Assembly: GCF_010731895.1 (NCBI RefSeq)
Contig: NZ_AP022596.1
Coordinates: 4,836,001 to 4,900,000 of the forward strand
DNA from: Mycolicibacterium helvum
Lineage (GTDB): Bacteria; Actinomycetota; Actinomycetes; Mycobacteriales; Mycobacteriaceae
Reading direction: 5' to 3'
Length of the DNA stretch: 64,000 nt
Below the pieces are notes generated by a model. The model did not search any database. It was not told where the DNA came from and worked only from the letters and a program-made list of their open reading frames with translations. Below are positions 61,858 through 64,000 of this stretch, piece after piece (position 1 is the first letter of the stretch; each line of letters opens with the position of its first letter). The translations under genes and the position numbers were made by a program.

Positions 61858-61876
61858 CGTCAACCATGAGTTGACG
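61858..61876. promoter_or_regulatory. ClpC2 operator 2, overlapping the -35 element
   Basis: CGTCAAC-CATGA-GTTGACG has exactly the same arms as operator 1, centre-to-centre 28 bases away. On the minus strand it contains TTGACG (61863-61858), a consensus -35 spaced 17 bases from the TACGGT -10. It also lies 77 bases upstream of the divergent acyl-CoA synthetase start. Confidence 0.75.
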
Positions 61877-61952
61877 CCCTGGTTCGTCACCTGCCTGCCC
61901 CGCTTCACGATTTGTTACCGGTGTGGCCGCGAAAGTCCATAAACTCGGCGCC

Positions 61953-63791
61953 ATGGCAGGCCTGCGTAGATCCCAAGAGCAGCCCGACGTGAGCAAGATC
62001 GACAACCGGGCGCCGTCGGTGCCCCGGATGTTCCTTGACCGGGTCGCGGCCACGCCCACCAGCGAAGCGTTTCGCTATCCCGACAACGACGGGTGGACCA
62101 GCGTCACCTGGCAGCAGGTCGGTGATCGCGTCGAACTGATCGCGGCAGGGTTGATCGCCCTGGGAATCAACCCCGAGGATCGAGTCGCACTGGCATCGGG
62201 GACTCGCTACGAGTGGGTAGTTGTCGACTTCGGCATCTTGGCTGCCGGGGCGGCCACGACCACGGTCTACCCGAGCACCAACGCCGAGGACACCGCGTTC
62301 ATCGTCGCCAACTCGGGCAGCAGGGTTGTGGTGGCCGAGAACCAGTCTCAAGTCGACAAGCTGGTCGCGAACCGTGCTGACCTGCCGGCCGTCGAGAAGG
62401 TGGTGATCATCGACGGCAAGAGCGACGACGACTGGGTGATCACACTCGAGGATCTCGAACAGCTGGGCAAGCAACTGTTGGCCGACAATCCCAGCGCGGT
62501 GACCGACCGGATCGAGGCGATCACGCCCGGTCGGCTGGCCACCCTGATCTACACCTCCGGCACCACCGGCAAGCCCAAGGGGGTGCGGCTGCACCACGAG
62601 GCCTGGACCTACACCGCCGCCGCGCTGCAATCACTGCGTGTGTTGTCGGACAAGGACCTCAACTACCTGTGGCTTCCGCTGGCCCATTCGTTCGGCAAGG
62701 TGATGCTGGCCATGCCGCTGTTGATCGGCTTCCCGACGGTCATCGACGGCCGGGTCGACAAGATTGTCGAGAACTTGGCGATCATCAAGCCGACGTTCAT
62801 GGGCGCGGTGCCGCGCATCTTCGAAAAGGTGCACGGCCGGATCACCGAGACGATCGCCGAAGAGGGTGGATTCAAGAAGACCCTGTTCGACTGGGCGATC
62901 GAGGTGGGCTTGCGGGTCTCGCGGGCCAACCAGGCCGGTCACCGGATCGGCGCGGGGCTGGCATTGCAGCGTGCGATCGCCGACCGACTGGTGTTCTCCA
63001 CGATTCGCCAGCGGTTTGGCGGACGGCTGCGGTTCTTCATCTCGGGATCGGCGGCGCTGGACCGCGACGTCGCCCAGTGGTTCGACGCCGTCGGCACGGT
63101 CGTTCTGGAGGGGTACGGGCTAACCGAGACGTCGGCGGCCTCGACGCTGAATCGCCCGGAGGCCTACCGGTTCGGCACGGTGGGCTGGACGTTGCCCTAT
63201 ACCGACGTCAAGATCGCCGATGACGGTGAGGTGCTGCTCAAGGGGCCCGGCGTCATGAGCGGCTATCACGACCTGCCCGAGGCCACCGCCGAGACCCTCA
63301 CCAGTGAGGGCTGGTTCCACACCGGCGACATCGGTGAGCTCGACGCCGAGGGCTACCTGCGGATCACCGACCGCAAGAAGGACATGTTCAAGACCTCGCA
63401 GGGCAAGTATGTGGCGCCTTCGGCGATCTCGGCGTCGTTCAAGGGCATGTGCCCGTTCGCCAGCGAGATCATCGTTTACGGCGAGGGCAAGCCGTACTGC
63501 GTCGCATTGGTCAGTCTGGACGGGGAAGCCATCCGGGACTGGGCTGATCGAAACGGCTTGGAGGGCAAGTCTTTCAGTGAGGTCGCCCGCCACGAGAAGA
63601 CCAAGGAGATGGTTGAGGGCTACGTGGAGACCCTGAACAAGCATCTCAACCGCTGGGAGCAGGTGAAGCGGGTCGCCATCATCGATCGTGAATTGACGGT
63701 CGAGGCAGGCGATTTGACGCCGAGTCTCAAGCTCAAGCGCAAGGCTGTCGTGGAGAATTTTCACGACAACATCGACCAGCTGTACGGATAA
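61953..63791 (+). CDS. Long-chain acyl-CoA synthetase (FadD15-like)
   Basis: A 612-residue AMP-forming synthetase that activates fatty acids with ATP and CoA. ATP loop LIYTSGTTGKPKGVRLHHEA, FISGSAALDRDVAQWFDAVG, VLEGYGLTETSAASTLNRPE, GWFHTGDIGELDAEGYLRITDRKKDMFKTSQGKYVAPS, and the C-terminal Lys in PSLKLKRKAVVENF are present. It resembles the bacterial long-chain FadD15 group rather than FAAL enzymes. ATG 61953 is chosen; GTG 61989 is possible. The gene is divergent from clpC2 and shares its operator region. Confidence 0.93.
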   Translation: MAGLRRSQEQPDVSKIDNRAPSVPRMFLDRVAATPTSEAFRYPDNDGWTSVTWQQVGDRVELIAAGLIALGINPEDRVALASGTRYEWVVVDFGILAAGAATTTVYPSTNAEDTAFIVANSGSRVVVAENQSQVDKLVANRADLPAVEKVVIIDGKSDDDWVITLEDLEQLGKQLLADNPSAVTDRIEAITPGRLATLIYTSGTTGKPKGVRLHHEAWTYTAAALQSLRVLSDKDLNYLWLPLAHSFGKVMLAMPLLIGFPTVIDGRVDKIVENLAIIKPTFMGAVPRIFEKVHGRITETIAEEGGFKKTLFDWAIEVGLRVSRANQAGHRIGAGLALQRAIADRLVFSTIRQRFGGRLRFFISGSAALDRDVAQWFDAVGTVVLEGYGLTETSAASTLNRPEAYRFGTVGWTLPYTDVKIADDGEVLLKGPGVMSGYHDLPEATAETLTSEGWFHTGDIGELDAEGYLRITDRKKDMFKTSQGKYVAPSAISASFKGMCPFASEIIVYGEGKPYCVALVSLDGEAIRDWADRNGLEGKSFSEVARHEKTKEMVEGYVETLNKHLNRWEQVKRVAIIDRELTVEAGDLTPSLKLKRKAVVENFHDNIDQLYG

Positions 63792-63793
63792 TC

Positions 63794-64000
63794 GTGCGGA
63801 GGTGTGGCGCGCTGATCGCGGCGGTGGCGGCCGCGCTGGCGTCCGCGGCGCCCGCGCATGCCGACGCACCCGTCCCGCAGGCCGGCGCGCCGTGCCCGCA
63901 GGACTTCGCCGATGTGATGACGCAACTGCCCGGCGGCGCGGACTTCCTGGTGTGCCAGGCGGTGCCGGATCAGCCGGGGCGCTGGGCGCCGGTGGTCACG
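63794..64000 (+). CDS. Secreted Ala-rich protein (Rv2668-like), 5' part only
   Basis: The frame is open from GTG 63794 to the window edge, 69 codons. It begins MRRCGALIAAVAAALASAAPAHADAPV, a signal peptide with an AHA-DA cleavage site, then GAPCPQDFADVMTQLPGGADFLVCQ with two Cys residues likely disulphide-bonded in the mature protein. Position beside clpC2 fits Rv2668, an exported protein of unknown function. It starts 2 bases after the acyl-CoA synthetase stop. Confidence 0.7.
   Translation, partial: MRRCGALIAAVAAALASAAPAHADAPVPQAGAPCPQDFADVMTQLPGGADFLVCQAVPDQPGRWAPVVT

Noticed and set aside
1..64000. tRNA, rRNA, CRISPR arrays, insertion sequences or prophage genes
   Set aside because: No cloverleaf-like or rRNA-like stretch, no regularly spaced repeats, and no transposase, integrase or phage motifs were seen in any frame.

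Overview
This is a 64 kb stretch of a high-GC actinobacterial chromosome, almost certainly a non-tuberculous, Mycolicibacterium-like mycobacterium. The gene order follows, in inverted orientation, the segment I remember as Rv2719c to Rv2667 in M. tuberculosis: lexA/chiZ, nrdR, sthA, ideR, sigB, sigA, ppgK, suhB, cei, dut, two TrkA-type proteins, an APC permease, an RNA methyltransferase, dxs, an RNase D, hemE-hemY-chdC, msrB, aftC, a ribD-like reductase, a ZapE-like ATPase, clpC2. Synteny statements come from memory of that genome, not from an alignment. No tRNA, rRNA, CRISPR array or insertion sequence was seen, and no gene-free stretch exceeds 300 bases.

Layout. 1-6 kb: a cytosolic molybdopterin oxidoreductase running off the left edge, a divergent acyl-CoA dehydrogenase sharing an operator-like palindrome with it, and an LGFP-repeat membrane protein. 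6-8 kb: the SOS node (lexA and chiZ, divergent, with LexA boxes) and nrdR. 8-18 kb: conserved mycobacterial genes, iron control (ideR) and stress sigma factor sigB behind an ECF-type promoter. 18.8-19.8 kb: a secreted polysaccharide-lyase-like gene sits where a RidA-family gene should be and only the 3' end of ridA survives. 19.9-30.9 kb: sigA, polyphosphate glucokinase, suhB, cei, dut, small conserved proteins, a frame-broken MFS transporter and two TrkA-type K+ uptake proteins. 31-42.6 kb: permease, RNA methyltransferase, NhaA antiporter with a calcium-loop-like tail, dxs, RNase D and a three-gene coproporphyrin-route haem operon.

Accessory or lineage-specific parts. 42.7-47.5 kb holds two tandem paralogous membrane GGDEF-EAL proteins whose regulatory and catalytic motifs have diverged. 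52.7-57.1 kb holds a 1369-residue protein that joins a hybrid two-component kinase, a PP2C-type phosphatase and an RsbW-like kinase in one chain, overlapped by a STAS antagonist gene. 57.8-61.0 kb is an island made of an alanine-dehydrogenase/transhydrogenase-family enzyme, two tiny co-oriented genes of lower GC, and a diaminopimelate-decarboxylase-like enzyme. clpC2 at 61.1-61.8 kb has an internal helix-turn-helix and two identical-arm palindromes laid exactly over its own -35 and -10 elements, which suggests autorepression. The window ends with an acyl-CoA synthetase and the start of a secreted protein.

Together the window is mostly housekeeping and stress-response regulation (SOS, iron, two primary-type sigma factors, proteostasis, haem, isoprenoid precursors, arabinan synthesis), with signalling and metabolic insertions between conserved blocks.
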